A stretch of DNA of 64,000 bases from Oscillibacter valericigenes (lineage in GTDB: Bacteria; Bacillota; Clostridia; Oscillospirales; Oscillospiraceae): contig NZ_JAFBIV010000008.1 in assembly GCF_021531915.1 (NCBI RefSeq), positions 1 through 64,000 on the forward strand, in the 5' to 3' direction. The notes beneath the pieces are model-generated. The model made no database searches. It was not told the origin of the DNA and worked only from the letters and a program-made list of their open reading frames with translations. Position 1 is the stretch's first letter; each line of letters begins with the position of its first letter. The translations under genes and the position numbers were made by a program. This document shows, one piece after another, positions 34,389 through 43,250 of the stretch.

Positions 34389-34418
34389 CTCATAATCCCC
34401 TCCGTCTCCGCATAGGAT
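34389..34418 (+). promoter_or_regulatory. Sigma-E-type promoter of spoIIM
   Basis: CTCATAAT (34389-34396), a 14-bp spacer and CATAGGAT (34411-34418) match the sigma-E consensus closely. The -10 octamer is the same as at spoIIIA and yunB. Confidence 0.8.
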
Positions 34419-34436
34419 GCAGCGAGGTGAGGCGGT

Positions 34437-35060
34437 TTGAGCTTAATGGATCGAGGCAAGGGGGGACAGCCCTCTCCACTGCCCCGCATGGTGTTCCTGG
34501 CGCTGTTCTTTTTGGCCGGAGTCTGTTTGGGACAGGTCCTGGCGGGCCGGGTCCCGCGGGAGGCAGGCCGGGAGTTATCGGAATACCTTCACCATTATGT
34601 CACGGTGGAGGGCGGCGTCACCGCCGGAACCGTCCTGTCGGCCTTGGTGCTGTACCTGCGGTATCCGCTGCTGGCGGCGCTGCTGGGCTTTGCCTCCGTC
34701 GGGGTGGTGCTGCTGCCCTGCACGGCCCTGCTGTTCGGCTTTTTCCTGTCCTTTTCCGTCTGCTGCTTCACGGCGGCCTTCGGAGCCGACGGGGTCATGC
34801 TGGCACTGGCGGTCTTCGGGTTGCGGTGCGCCGTGACGCTGCCGGTGTTTTTTCTGCTGGCGGTCCCCGCCTGGGGCTCCGCCGCGGCGCTGGCCGCCAT
34901 GTCCTTTGGGAGGGGACGGCGGGCCGCCCCGGTGACCTATGGAAAAGTCTGGTGGCGGCGTCTGGGGCTGTGTATGTTGACACTGCTGGTTGGCGTGTGT
35001 GTGGAATTGTTTGTTTCGCCGTGGCTGCTGCGGCTGGTTCTGGGACGTGTCCTGGTCTGA
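34437..35060 (+). CDS. spoIIM: Stage II sporulation protein M
   Basis: A 207-residue membrane protein with five to six helices, a member of the engulfment complex SpoIID-SpoIIM-SpoIIP that remodels septal peptidoglycan in the mother cell. The family region RYPLLAALLGFASVGVVLLPCTALLFGFFLSFSV is recognisable. The TTG at 34437 has GAGGTGAG 5 nt upstream. The ATG at 34446 would leave the SD too far away. It lies 25 bp before xerD, a common clostridial arrangement. Confidence 0.9.
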   Translation: MSLMDRGKGGQPSPLPRMVFLALFFLAGVCLGQVLAGRVPREAGRELSEYLHHYVTVEGGVTAGTVLSALVLYLRYPLLAALLGFASVGVVLLPCTALLFGFFLSFSVCCFTAAFGADGVMLALAVFGLRCAVTLPVFFLLAVPAWGSAAALAAMSFGRGRRAAPVTYGKVWWRRLGLCMLTLLVGVCVELFVSPWLLRLVLGRVLV

Positions 35061-35085
35061 TACGAAAGAGAGTGGGAGAGCTGAC

Positions 35086-35967
35086 ATGGAATTGATCGAA
35101 CGATACGGCGCCTATCTGGCGGAGGAGAAGCACGCTTCTCAGAATACCATCAGCTCTTACCTGCGGGACGTGACCCAGTTTGCCGATTATCTGGATCACA
35201 CCGAGGGCTGCGGCCTGCTGGAGGCGGACAGCGACATGGTCCGCTCCTATATGAGCTGGATGCAGGGCCGGGGCAAGTCCGCGGCATCGGTGACCCGGTT
35301 CCTGGCCTCTGTGAAATCCTTCTACAATTACCTGATCTCCACCGGAGAACTGGACAGCAATCCCGCCAAGGGTGTGGCCGCTGCCAAGGTGGAGCGGAAG
35401 TACCCGGAAATTTTGACCAATAAAGAAGTAGAGCTGTTCCTGGAGCAGCCCCAGTGCGTGGATGCCAAGGGCTTCCGGGACCACGCCATGCTGGAGCTGC
35501 TGTATGCCACCGGCATCCGGGTCAGTGAGCTGATCTCCCTGGACCTGGATGATCTGAATCTGGCGGCGGGCTTCATCCGCTGCGAGAGCCGGGGGAAGGA
35601 GCGCATCATCCCCCTGTACCACACCGCCGTCAAGGCGCTGCAGGATTATGTGAAGACCATCCGCCCCCAGCTGATCGCCGACAGCAGTGAGCAGGCCCTC
35701 TTCGTCAACATGAACGGCGAGCGCATGAGCCGCCAGGGCTTCTGGAAGATCATCAAGCACTATCAGGAGATGGCGGGCATCCAGAAGGAGATCACCCCCC
35801 ACACCCTGCGCCACTCCTTTGCCGTACACCTGCTGGAAAACGGCGCGGACCTGCGGTCCATCCAGGAGATGCTGGGCCATGCGGATATCTCCTCCACCCA
35901 GATCTATACCCATGTGGTGAAGCGGCAATTGAAGGATGTATATCAAAAGGCACATCCCCGAGCATAA
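35086..35967 (+). CDS. xerD: Site-specific tyrosine recombinase XerD
   Basis: A 293-residue recombinase resolving chromosome dimers at dif. N-terminal SAM-like DNA-binding domain (residues 1-90), C-terminal catalytic domain with Arg in GIRVSELISLD, Lys in ESRGKERIIP, HTLRHSFAVHLLENGAD (His, Arg), GHADISSTQIYTHV (His, Tyr nucleophile). All catalytic residues are present. The ATG follows GGGAGAGC. Cotranscription with spoIIM is likely. Confidence 0.94.
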   Translation: MELIERYGAYLAEEKHASQNTISSYLRDVTQFADYLDHTEGCGLLEADSDMVRSYMSWMQGRGKSAASVTRFLASVKSFYNYLISTGELDSNPAKGVAAAKVERKYPEILTNKEVELFLEQPQCVDAKGFRDHAMLELLYATGIRVSELISLDLDDLNLAAGFIRCESRGKERIIPLYHTAVKALQDYVKTIRPQLIADSSEQALFVNMNGERMSRQGFWKIIKHYQEMAGIQKEITPHTLRHSFAVHLLENGADLRSIQEMLGHADISSTQIYTHVVKRQLKDVYQKAHPRA

Positions 35968-35970
35968 ACG

Positions 35971-36000
35971 TCAGCACGGCAGCCGCCGTGCTGATTTTTT
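35971..36000 (+). terminator. Terminator after xerD
   Basis: TCAGCACGGC-AGCC-GCCGTGCTGA followed by T6. Confidence 0.95.
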
Positions 36001-36040
36001 GCCTCCGTTCCACCATTTTATTGGCCCCCCGACAGAACCT

Positions 36041-36067
36041 GTAGGGGCGGCTATCAGCCGCCCGCCT
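36041..36067. repeat. Dispersed palindromic repeat, copy 2
   Basis: GTAGGGGCGGCT facing AGCCGCCCGCC. Same outer sequence as the copy at 22391-22418 with a compensating change in the stem (AT versus CT), which indicates that the stem itself is conserved. Confidence 0.65.
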
Positions 36068-36145
36068 CAAAATTTTTCTTGTACCCCAAAACAAAATCCC
36101 ATCTCAAACACTCTAACAGTCAGAACGAGGAAAGGAGGGGCGCCC

Positions 36146-36619
36146 ATGGATCAGGAGACCTTTGCCGCCCGGGTGCAGGCCCTGCGGGGGCGGCTGTACC
36201 GCACCGCGTACCTGTATCTGGGCAGGGAGGCGGATGCCCTGGAAGCGGTGGACGAGGCGGTGTATCAGGCCCTGCGGGCCCTGAAAAAGCTGCGCCAGCC
36301 GGCGTTCTTCGACACCTGGCTCACCCGCATCCTGCTGAACGAATGTCATAAGGAGCTGCGCCGCCGCAAGCGGTTTTCCGGGGAAGAGACGTTCCCGGAC
36401 ACCGCCGGACCGGACGCATACGACGGCCTGCCCCTGAAGGATGCCGTCCGCCGCCTGCCGGAGGACCTGCGGTCGGTGATCATCCTGCGGTTTTTCGCCG
36501 GTCTGTCCCGGGCGGAGACCGCCGCCGCGTTGGAGGTGCCCCAGGGCACCGTGGCCACCCGGCAGCGGCGTGCCCTGCAATTGCTGCGGCTGGAACTGGG
36601 AGAGGAGGAGTCCGTATGA
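36146..36619 (+). CDS. ECF-type RNA polymerase sigma factor
   Basis: A 157-residue sigma-70 family protein with region 2 (RLYRTAYLYLGREADALEAVDEAVYQALRALKKL, FFDTWLTRILLNECHKELRRR) and region 4 (LPEDLRSVIILRFFAGLSRAETAAALEVPQGTVATRQRRALQLLR). The ATG follows AAAGGAGGGG. Its stop overlaps the start of a DUF4179 gene, a standard sigma/anti-sigma pair responding to an envelope signal. Confidence 0.93.
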   Translation: MDQETFAARVQALRGRLYRTAYLYLGREADALEAVDEAVYQALRALKKLRQPAFFDTWLTRILLNECHKELRRRKRFSGEETFPDTAGPDAYDGLPLKDAVRRLPEDLRSVIILRFFAGLSRAETAAALEVPQGTVATRQRRALQLLRLELGEEESV

Positions 36620-37986
36620 GCCGAAACGAGGAATACAAGAACCTGCTGGCGGAGCTGGAAAGTGTTCCGGCAGAGCTGGAATGCACTGTGGAAAAAGCGG
36701 TGAAAAGGAAAACCGCTTTACAGAAAAAACGGCGGGCCTGGGGCATCTCCTGCGGCAGCATCGCCGCCTGCTTCACGGCCTTTGTGCTGCTGGTGAACCT
36801 GTCCGTGCCCTTTGCCCGTGCCTGCGGCAGCATCCCGGTGCTGCGGGAGCTGGCGAAAGCCGTGGCCTGGTCGCCCAGTTTGTCCGCCGCCGTGGAGAAC
36901 CAGTACGTTCAGCCCATTGGGCAGAGCCAGACGGTGAACGGCATCACCGCCACCATCGAATACGTCATCGTGGACCAGAAGCAGCTGAACATCTTCTTTA
37001 CCCTGAATGCCCCGGGGTATGACAACCTGAACGCCGAGATGCCCCGCTACGAACCGGAGCAGGTATGCTCCACCATCGGCAGCAGCTGGGACCAGCCCCC
37101 CGGGACGTTGCTGCACTACACCCTGGACTACGGCGATCACAACGTCCCCGACAGCTTCACCATGACCTTCGGCGTCACCACCTATGTGGAGCCGGACTGG
37201 TCGGAGGGTCCGACAGAAGCGCCTGTGAGATCCTATGAGGACGAGATGCTGGAGCCGGTGGAAGCGGAGGAACCGGACTACCTGGCGGAGTTTACCTTTG
37301 CTCTGGCGTTCGACCCCCAGTTCACCGCCAAGGGGGAGCTGATCCCCGTCAACCGGACCTTTGACATGGACGGCCAGTCCCTGACGGTGACGGAGGTGGA
37401 GGTCTATCCCACCCACGTTCGGGTGAACGTGGCCGATGACCCGTCCAACACCGCCTGGCTGAAAAGTCTGGCGTTCTATCTGGAGAACGAGGACGGAGAG
37501 CGGTTTGAGCCCATCTCCAACGGCGTCAGCGCCACCGGAGACGAGGATTCTCCCGCCTACGTTTCCTTCCGGCTGGAGAGCCCCTATTTCGCCCACAGCG
37601 AACACCTGATCCTCCACATCACCGGGGCGGAGTGGCTGGACAAGGACATGGAGACTGTCCGGGTGGACCTGGCGCACCGGACGGCGGAGCGGCTGCCGGA
37701 GGGCGTTGCCTTCCAAAGCGCCGAAAAGCGGGACGGCGGCTGGCTCCTGACCTTCCGGGTACAGCAGCGGGAGGAAAACCACAGCTATCAGGTCTGGTAC
37801 GCCACCTTCTATGACGAGGCGGGGAACCCGTACGAGGCCAACCGCCGGGGCACCACCACCGACGGCAGCGGGTACTTCGAGGAGATGCTGCCCCTGCCGG
37901 GGTATCAGGAGGACGTGGTCTGGCTGCAGCCCACCTATTCCCGCACCACCGCTGAGACCATCCCCATCACCATCCCCATCAAATGA
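36616..37986 (+). CDS. DUF4179 membrane protein, probable anti-sigma factor
   Basis: A 456-residue bitopic protein: cytosolic segment of about 40 residues (likely sigma-binding), one helix (about residues 44-66, ISCGSIAACFTAFVLLVNLSV), then a large outer part. The DUF4179 signature is FARACGSIPVLRELAKAVAWSPSLSAAVENQYVQPIGQSQ with QTVNGITATIEYVIVDQKQLNIFFTL. Further beta-rich (DUF5643-like) segments follow. Overlap with the sigma gene (ATGAG) couples the two. It ends at a terminator. Confidence 0.88.
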   Translation: MSRNEEYKNLLAELESVPAELECTVEKAVKRKTALQKKRRAWGISCGSIAACFTAFVLLVNLSVPFARACGSIPVLRELAKAVAWSPSLSAAVENQYVQPIGQSQTVNGITATIEYVIVDQKQLNIFFTLNAPGYDNLNAEMPRYEPEQVCSTIGSSWDQPPGTLLHYTLDYGDHNVPDSFTMTFGVTTYVEPDWSEGPTEAPVRSYEDEMLEPVEAEEPDYLAEFTFALAFDPQFTAKGELIPVNRTFDMDGQSLTVTEVEVYPTHVRVNVADDPSNTAWLKSLAFYLENEDGERFEPISNGVSATGDEDSPAYVSFRLESPYFAHSEHLILHITGAEWLDKDMETVRVDLAHRTAERLPEGVAFQSAEKRDGGWLLTFRVQQREENHSYQVWYATFYDEAGNPYEANRRGTTTDGSGYFEEMLPLPGYQEDVVWLQPTYSRTTAETIPITIPIK

Positions 37987-37994
37987 CCACCAAG

Positions 37995-38026
37995 GGCGTC
38001 CGCCATCCCGGCGGGCGCCTCTTTTT
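37995..38026 (+). terminator. Terminator after the DUF4179 gene
   Basis: GGCGTCCGCC-ATCCC-GGCGGGCGCC followed by TCTTTTT. Confidence 0.9.
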
Positions 38027-38112
38027 GCACCATGGAAGCGCGGTTGTCTCCAGTATAAATACAATTGTAAGAAATATCGTTTTTCAGAAGAAAACATTGT
38101 GCTATTTGCAGA

Positions 38113-38140
38113 TTGCATTTTTTTCCAGCTCGGTTATGAT
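38113..38140 (+). promoter_or_regulatory. Promoter of ilvA
   Basis: TTGCAT, 16-bp spacer, TATGAT in an AT-rich stretch, about 30 bp before the start codon. Confidence 0.65.
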
Positions 38141-38170
38141 AGGAATATGAAAATCCGAGGAGGATGGAAC

Positions 38171-39361
38171 ATGGTCACTCTGGAAACCATCTGGGAGGCC
38201 CAGAACGCCCTGCGGGGCGTCGCACGGGTCACGCCCCTGAACCCCGCCAAGGCGCTGGGGAAGAATGTGTACATCAAATGCGAGAATTTACAGCTCACCG
38301 GTGCCTTCAAGCTGCGGGGTGCCTACAACAAGCTGCGGAGCCTGTCTCCCCAGGAGCGGGAGCGGGGCGTCATCGCCTGCTCCGCCGGCAACCACGCCCA
38401 GGGCATCGCCCTGTCCGCCACAAGGCTGGGGATGAAGTCCGTCATCTGCATGCCCGCCGGCGCGCCCATCAGCAAGATCGAGGCCACCCGGAACTACGGC
38501 GCTGAGGTGGTGCTGGTGCCCGGTGTCTACGATGACGCGGCCAGGGAGGCCGCCCGTCTGGCGGAGGAGAAGGGCTACACCTTCGCCCATCCCTTCAACG
38601 ACCCCGCCGTCATCGCGGGGCAGGGGACCATCGGCCTGGAGATTTTGGAGCAGCTGCCGGAGGTGGAGCAGATCATCGTGCCCATCGGCGGCGGCGGACT
38701 GATCTCCGGCGTGGCCTGCGCGGTGAAGAGCATCCGCCCCAGCTGCCGGATCATCGGCGTCCAGGCGGAGGGCGCCGCCTCCATGCTGACCTCCCAAAAC
38801 GCCGGGGAGCCGGTGGAGCTGCCCGGTGTCTCCACCATCGCCGACGGCATCGCCGTGAAACGGCCCGGGGACCTGACCTTTGCACTGTGCCAAAAGTACG
38901 TGGACGAGATCGTCACCGTCCGGGATGACGAGATCGCCACCGGCATCCTGGCCCTGATGGAGGACCAGAAGATCGTAGCGGAGGGCGCCGGGGCCACCCC
39001 CATCGCGGCGGTTCTGTTCAACAAGGTGGACGTGTCCGAAAAGAAGACGGTCTGTCTGGTGTCCGGCGGCAATGTGGACGTGACCACCTTGTCCCGGGTC
39101 ATCACCAAGGGCCTCAGCAAGTCCGGCCGCATCATGGAGATCACCACCAAGGTGGTGGACCAGCCGGGCCACCTGCTGCGGATGCTGAGCATCATCTCCG
39201 AGACCGGTGCCAACGTCATGACCATCAACCACGCCCGGGAGGACCAGGACTCCGACGTGAACGCCTGCATGGTCAATCTGGTGCTGGAGACCCGGAACCA
39301 CCAGCACATCGCCGACATCCAGGCGGCCCTGGCCGTCCACGGCTACGAGTTGCTGAAATGA
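38171..39361 (+). CDS. ilvA: Threonine ammonia-lyase
   Basis: A 396-residue PLP enzyme converting threonine to 2-oxobutyrate and ammonia. PLP Lys lies in GAFKLRGAYNKL (near residue 52), the phosphate-binding Gly loop is PIGGGGLISGVACA, and SAGNHAQGIA is conserved. A C-terminal ACT-like domain (about residues 325-396, TTKVVDQPGHLLRMLSIISETGANVMTINHARE) gives allosteric control. The single ACT domain and length fit the TdcB/short IlvA class, so the role may be catabolic or biosynthetic. The ATG at 38171 follows GAGGAGGAT. Confidence 0.94.
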   Translation: MVTLETIWEAQNALRGVARVTPLNPAKALGKNVYIKCENLQLTGAFKLRGAYNKLRSLSPQERERGVIACSAGNHAQGIALSATRLGMKSVICMPAGAPISKIEATRNYGAEVVLVPGVYDDAAREAARLAEEKGYTFAHPFNDPAVIAGQGTIGLEILEQLPEVEQIIVPIGGGGLISGVACAVKSIRPSCRIIGVQAEGAASMLTSQNAGEPVELPGVSTIADGIAVKRPGDLTFALCQKYVDEIVTVRDDEIATGILALMEDQKIVAEGAGATPIAAVLFNKVDVSEKKTVCLVSGGNVDVTTLSRVITKGLSKSGRIMEITTKVVDQPGHLLRMLSIISETGANVMTINHAREDQDSDVNACMVNLVLETRNHQHIADIQAALAVHGYELLK

Positions 39362-39367
39362 GAGCAG

Positions 39368-39396
39368 AGACGCCCGCCCAGCGCGGGCGTCTTTTT
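39368..39396 (+). terminator. Terminator after ilvA
   Basis: AGACGCCCGC-CCAGC-GCGGGCGTCT followed by TTTT. Confidence 0.93.
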
Positions 39397-39418
39397 CTCG
39401 CACATTTGTTCTTTTCGG

Positions 39419-39447
39419 TTGCGCAAAGGCGGGAAGTCTGCTATACT
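39419..39447 (+). promoter_or_regulatory. Promoter of the ruvCAB operon
   Basis: TTGCGC, 17-bp spacer, TATACT, 30 bp before ruvC. Confidence 0.75.
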
Positions 39448-39477
39448 GACTGTGATTCAACAGGGAAGGGGCGGCCT

Positions 39478-39987
39478 ATGCGCATCTTGGGCATCGACCC
39501 GGGCTTTGCCACCATTGGCTTCGGCCTGGTGGAGGCGGACCGGGGACAAGTTCACATGGTGACCTATGGGGCCATCACCACTCCGGCGGGCCTGCCGCTG
39601 TCCCGGCGGCTGTACCAGATCGGCACCGATATGGAGGACCTGATCGGCCAGCTGAAGCCGGACGTGATCTCCATCGAGGAGCTGTTCTTCAACACCAACA
39701 TCACCACCGGCATCGCCGTGGCCCACGGCCGGGGCGTCATCCTGTACGCCGCCGAGAAGTGCGGCATCCCCCTGTACGAGTACACCCCCTCCCAGGTGAA
39801 GCTGGCGGTGACGGGCTACGGCAAGGCGGAGAAGCATCAGGTCATGGACATGACCAAGCGGCTGCTGAAGCTGAAAAGCGTCCCCAGGCCAGACGATGCG
39901 GCGGACGCACTGGCTCTGGCCCTGTGTCATGCAAGGAGTTTTACTTCACGGCTTCCCCAGACGGGGAATGTGAAAGAGACGGTATAA
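39478..39987 (+). CDS. ruvC: Holliday junction endonuclease RuvC
   Basis: A 169-residue RNase H-fold resolvase. Acidic residues: Asp in LGIDPGFATIGFG, Glu in SIEELFFNTN, and the C-terminal pair in RPDDAADALALALCH. It cuts Holliday junctions together with RuvAB encoded directly downstream. The ATG at 39478 is preceded by GGAAGGGGCGG. Confidence 0.96.
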   Translation: MRILGIDPGFATIGFGLVEADRGQVHMVTYGAITTPAGLPLSRRLYQIGTDMEDLIGQLKPDVISIEELFFNTNITTGIAVAHGRGVILYAAEKCGIPLYEYTPSQVKLAVTGYGKAEKHQVMDMTKRLLKLKSVPRPDDAADALALALCHARSFTSRLPQTGNVKETV

Positions 39988-39997
39988 GGAGAGCGCT

Positions 39998-40603
39998 ATG
40001 TTTTACTATCTGGACGGCACCGTGGCGGAGATCTTACCCGGTCTGGCGGTCATCGACTGCGGCGGGGTGGGCTACGCCTGCAAAACCACCAACAACACCC
40101 TGGCGGCTCTGAAAAAGGGCCAGCGGGGAAAGCTGTATACCCATCTGAACGTGGGGGAGGGCATCTTCGAGCTGTACGGCTTCGCCGCCCAGAACGAGCT
40201 GAACAGCTTCCGCATGCTGATCGGCGTCAGCGGCGTGGGACCCAAGGCGGCCCTGGCCATCCTGTCCTCCGCCACGCCGGAGGCTCTGGCCATGGCCGTG
40301 GTCACAGAGGACGCCAAGGCCCTGACGGCGGCGCCGGGCATCGGCAAGAAGATCGCCCAGCGCATCATTCTGGAGCTGAAGGACAAAATGGCCCGGGAGA
40401 CCGCGGGGGGCCTGGACTTCTCCGGCGGCAAGGGCGTTCCGGCGGCGCCGCTGTTCGCCAGCAAGGCCACGGAGGCCGCTCAGGCCCTGGCGGTGCTGGG
40501 CTACTCCAGCCAGGAGGTCCAGATGGCCCTGAAGGGCGTGGACGTGGAGAACCTGCCGCTGGAGGAGATCATCCGCCAGAGCCTGAAAAAGATGGTGAAG
40601 TGA
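39998..40603 (+). CDS. ruvA: Holliday junction helicase subunit RuvA
   Basis: A 201-residue junction-binding protein: OB fold (residues 1-62), two helix-hairpin-helix motifs ([30 protein letters not shown]), acid/linker, then the RuvB-binding UBA-like domain ([21 protein letters not shown]). The SD is AAGGAGAG, 10 nt after ruvC. Confidence 0.96.
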   Translation: MFYYLDGTVAEILPGLAVIDCGGVGYACKTTNNTLAALKKGQRGKLYTHLNVGEGIFELYGFAAQNELNSFRMLIGVSGVGPKAALAILSSATPEALAMAVVTEDAKALTAAPGIGKKIAQRIILELKDKMARETAGGLDFSGGKGVPAAPLFASKATEAAQALAVLGYSSQEVQMALKGVDVENLPLEEIIRQSLKKMVK

Positions 40604-40646
40604 GGACGCCTGCGGGCGAATACACCCCAAACAGGGAAGTGAAGCT

Positions 40647-41708
40647 ATGAGCATCGACTTTGGAAATGATATTTACGAGGAGCCCATTGTGGCCAAGACC
40701 TTCCTGGCGGAGGACGCCCAGGAGAGCTCCCTGCGGCCCAAGACCCTGGCGGAGTACATCGGCCAGGAGAAGGTCAAGGACAACCTGGCTATCTTCATCG
40801 AGGCCGCCAGAAGGAGAGAGGAGGCCCTGGACCATGTGCTGCTCCACGGCCCTCCGGGCCTGGGCAAGACCACCCTGGCGGGCATCATCGCCCAGGAGAT
40901 GGGGGCGGGCATCCGCATCACCTCCGGCCCCGCCATTGAGAAGCCCGGCGACCTGGCGGCCCTGCTGACCAACCTGAATGAGGGCGACATTCTGTTTGTG
41001 GATGAGATCCACCGGCTGAACCGCTCCGTGGAGGAGATTCTCTACCCCGCCATGGAGGACTACGCCCTGGACATCATCGTAGGCAAAGGTCCCAGCGCCA
41101 ACTCCATCCGGCTGGACCTGCCCAAGTTCACCCTCATCGGTGCCACCACCCGGGCGGGCCAGCTGTCCGCGCCCCTGCGGGACCGCTTCGGCGTGACCCT
41201 GCGGCTGGAGCTGTACACCCCGGAGGAGCTGGCGAAGATCGTCACCCGGTCCGCCGGCATCCTGAATGTGGACATCGTCCCCGAGGGCTCCTATGAGATC
41301 GCCCGCCGCAGCCGGGGCACCCCCAGAATCGCCAACCGGATGCTGCGCCGTGTCCGGGACTTTGCCCAGGTGAAAGCTGACGGCGTCATCACCAAGGACG
41401 TGGCGGACCAGGCCCTGTGCGCCCTGGAGATCGACCACCTGGGTCTGGACCCGGTGGACCGGCGGATGCTGGGCGCCATCATGGACAACTACAACGGAGG
41501 CCCCGTGGGCCTGGAGACCCTGGCGGCCACCATCGGCGAGGAGTCCGTCACCCTGGAGGATGTGTACGAGCCGTACCTGATGCAGCTGGGCTTCCTGACC
41601 CGGACGCCCCGGGGACGGTGCGTGACCCAGAAAGCGTACCAGCATCTCCACCGGGCCATCCCCGGCGGAGCCGTGCCGGAGGGGGGCATGGATCAGCTGA
41701 CATTGTGA
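40647..41708 (+). CDS. ruvB: Holliday junction helicase subunit RuvB
   Basis: A 353-residue AAA+ motor for branch migration. Walker [13 protein letters not shown] (near residue 72), Walker [13 protein letters not shown], sensor [18 protein letters not shown], arginine-finger region, and a C-terminal winged helix ([19 protein letters not shown]). It completes the ruvCAB set. Confidence 0.97.
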   Translation: MSIDFGNDIYEEPIVAKTFLAEDAQESSLRPKTLAEYIGQEKVKDNLAIFIEAARRREEALDHVLLHGPPGLGKTTLAGIIAQEMGAGIRITSGPAIEKPGDLAALLTNLNEGDILFVDEIHRLNRSVEEILYPAMEDYALDIIVGKGPSANSIRLDLPKFTLIGATTRAGQLSAPLRDRFGVTLRLELYTPEELAKIVTRSAGILNVDIVPEGSYEIARRSRGTPRIANRMLRRVRDFAQVKADGVITKDVADQALCALEIDHLGLDPVDRRMLGAIMDNYNGGPVGLETLAATIGEESVTLEDVYEPYLMQLGFLTRTPRGRCVTQKAYQHLHRAIPGGAVPEGGMDQLTL

Positions 41709-41776
41709 TATTTTCGGCGATTTTCCAAATTCACTAAAATTCGCGGATTTTGTTTCACGAAAATTTGATAATTTGC

Positions 41777-41806
41777 TTGACATTTTGAGCATTGGACAGG
41801 TATAAT
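41777..41806 (+). promoter_or_regulatory. Promoter of sigH abutting the start codon
   Basis: TTGACA (41777-41782), 18-bp spacer, TATAAT (41801-41806). The ATG begins at 41812, so the transcript would start at or within a few bases of the start codon. Confidence 0.75.
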
Positions 41807-41811
41807 AAGAT

Positions 41812-42453
41812 ATGTGCAAATGGCATGAGAACACCTCAATACCTTTGGAGGACCTGACGGACGAAGAGCTTTGCCGTCTGGCGGCCTCCGGGAACCGCGA
41901 TGCGGAGGAGACTCTGGTGACGCGGTACAACCGTCTGGTCCGCACCTGCGCCCGGCCGTTCTTTCTGGCCGGCGGCGACAGTGAGGACCTGACCCAGGAG
42001 GGGATGGTGGGTCTCATCAAGGCCGTCCGGGAATACGACGGGTCCAAGGAGACCACGTTCCGGACGTTTGCCGAAGTCTGCATTCGCAACCGGCTGTATT
42101 CCGTACTCCGCGCCGCGGCCCGTGAAAAGCACCAGGCGCTCAATCAGTCGGTTTCTCTGGATACTCCTGAATTTGACAGTCATTCTTACACCTCTGGCAC
42201 CTCGCATCTGGCGCAGCGAAATCCCGAAGATCACCTGATCGACCGGGAGCACACAGCAGCCCTCCTGACCGGTGTCCGGAAACAGTTGTCCGAATTTGAA
42301 GCGAAGATTTTGGGGTACTATTTAGACGGTCTTTCATGCAGGGAAATTGCCGAGACGGTAGGCAAGCCCCCAAAGTCCGTGGACAACGCTGTGCAGCGGA
42401 TCCGCCGCAAGGTAGCACAGCAACTTCTTTCCGGCGAATTCAGCAAAGGCTGA
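41812..42453 (+). CDS. sigH: SigH (Spo0H)-like RNA polymerase sigma factor
   Basis: A 213-residue sigma-70 family protein. It has LEDLTDEELCRLAASGNRDAEETLVTRYNRLVR and GGDSEDLTQEGMVGLIKAVREYDGSKETTFRTFAEVCIRNRL (region 2), DTPEFDSHSYTSGTSHLAQRNPEDHLID, and FEAKILGYYLDGLSCREIAETVGKPPKSVDNAVQRIRRK (region 4). This pattern, including LDxPxFD and the final CREIAE, is that of the early sporulation sigma-H. No SD precedes the ATG, and the promoter sits directly upstream (see findings). Confidence 0.9.
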   Translation: MCKWHENTSIPLEDLTDEELCRLAASGNRDAEETLVTRYNRLVRTCARPFFLAGGDSEDLTQEGMVGLIKAVREYDGSKETTFRTFAEVCIRNRLYSVLRAAAREKHQALNQSVSLDTPEFDSHSYTSGTSHLAQRNPEDHLIDREHTAALLTGVRKQLSEFEAKILGYYLDGLSCREIAETVGKPPKSVDNAVQRIRRKVAQQLLSGEFSKG

Positions 42454-42491
42454 ACGCAATATATTTTTCTTTTCAAAGAGAGGGTAAAATC

Positions 42492-42770
42492 ATGTACGAA
42501 GACAAGACTTTAGTGTGCAAAGAGTGCGGCCAGGAGTTCGTGTTCACCGCCGGTGAGCAGGAGTTCTACGCTGAGCGCGGCTTCCAGAACGAGCCCCAGC
42601 GCTGCAAGGCCTGCCGTGATGCTCGCAAGAACGCCGCCCGCGGCCCCCGTGAGTATTTCACCGCTGTTTGCGCTGCCTGCGGCGGCGAGGCCAAGGTTCC
42701 CTTCGAGCCCAAGTCTGACCGTCCTGTCTACTGCAGCGAGTGCTTCGCCAAGATGCGCGAGGGCAGATAA
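42492..42770 (+). CDS. Zinc-ribbon protein (probable zinc-ribbon domain family)
   Basis: A 92-residue protein with two CxxC pairs in the first half (CKEC...CKAC, around FTAGEQEFYAERGFQNEPQRC) and two in the second (CAAC...CSEC, around KVPFEPKSDRPVYC). Each half can form a treble-clef or ribbon zinc site. This double module is common in Clostridia, and its role is unknown (possibly nucleic acid or ribosome binding). The ATG follows AGAGGGTAAAATC. It lies 38 bp after sigH and may be cotranscribed. It ends at a terminator. Confidence 0.85.
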   Translation: MYEDKTLVCKECGQEFVFTAGEQEFYAERGFQNEPQRCKACRDARKNAARGPREYFTAVCAACGGEAKVPFEPKSDRPVYCSECFAKMREGR

Positions 42771-42808
42771 CAAACTGATCTACGGTTTTGTTTCTTGCAA
42801 AGGAAAAA

Positions 42809-42839
42809 CGGCGTCCGTGAAAGCGGGCGCCGCTTTTTT
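42809..42839 (+). terminator. Terminator after the zinc-ribbon gene
   Basis: CGGCGTCC/GGGCGCCG with an 8-nt loop, then C and T6. Confidence 0.9.
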
Positions 42840-42903
42840 GCGCGCGGAGGGGGAGAAGGGACGGCACTTTTCCGCAAGATGTATACTTTTCTTTGATTTT
42901 CTA

Positions 42904-42932
42904 TTGAATTTCCGTTTACAATAGCGTATAAT
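42904..42932 (+). promoter_or_regulatory. Promoter of the DUF1858 gene
   Basis: TTGAAT, 17-bp spacer, TATAAT, about 35 bp before the start codon. Confidence 0.75.
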
Positions 42933-42967
42933 ACCACCGTTGAATTTTAAACTGGAGGAAAACTGCT

Positions 42968-43174
42968 ATGATCACCATTACCAAAGATACCATCATCGGT
43001 GATATCCTGGATATCGCTCCCCAGACCGCTCCCATCTTCCTGTCCATCGGCATGCACTGCCTGGGCTGCCCCTCTTCCCGCGGTGAGACCGTGGAGGAGG
43101 CCTGCATGGTCCACGGCGTGGACGTGGACAAGCTGCTGGCCCTGGTGAACGAAGAGGCCAACAAGGCCCAGTAA
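42968..43174 (+). CDS. DUF1858-domain protein (hybrid-cluster-associated redox disulfide type)
   Basis: A 68-residue protein with TIGDILDIAPQTAPIFLSIGMHCLGCPSSRGETVEEAC, containing the CxxC (Cys-Leu-Gly-Cys) that defines the family. Members occur alone or fused to Fe-S/redox enzymes and are thought to act in thiol redox or cluster chemistry. The SD is GGAGGAAAA. A hairpin follows. Confidence 0.88.
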   Translation: MITITKDTIIGDILDIAPQTAPIFLSIGMHCLGCPSSRGETVEEACMVHGVDVDKLLALVNEEANKAQ

Positions 43175-43192
43175 GGGACCAATGCACCAATG

Positions 43193-43227
43193 GGACGCAT
43201 ACGGGGGCAAACCCGTATGCGTCCTTA
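43193..43227 (+). terminator. Hairpin after DUF1858 gene, possible terminator
   Basis: GGACGCATACGGG pairs perfectly with CCCGTATGCGTCC across a 6-nt loop. Only TTAAA follows, so termination may be partial, leaving read-through into trmK. Confidence 0.6.
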
Positions 43228-43250
43228 AACCGACTGCCGGAGGATCGAAC

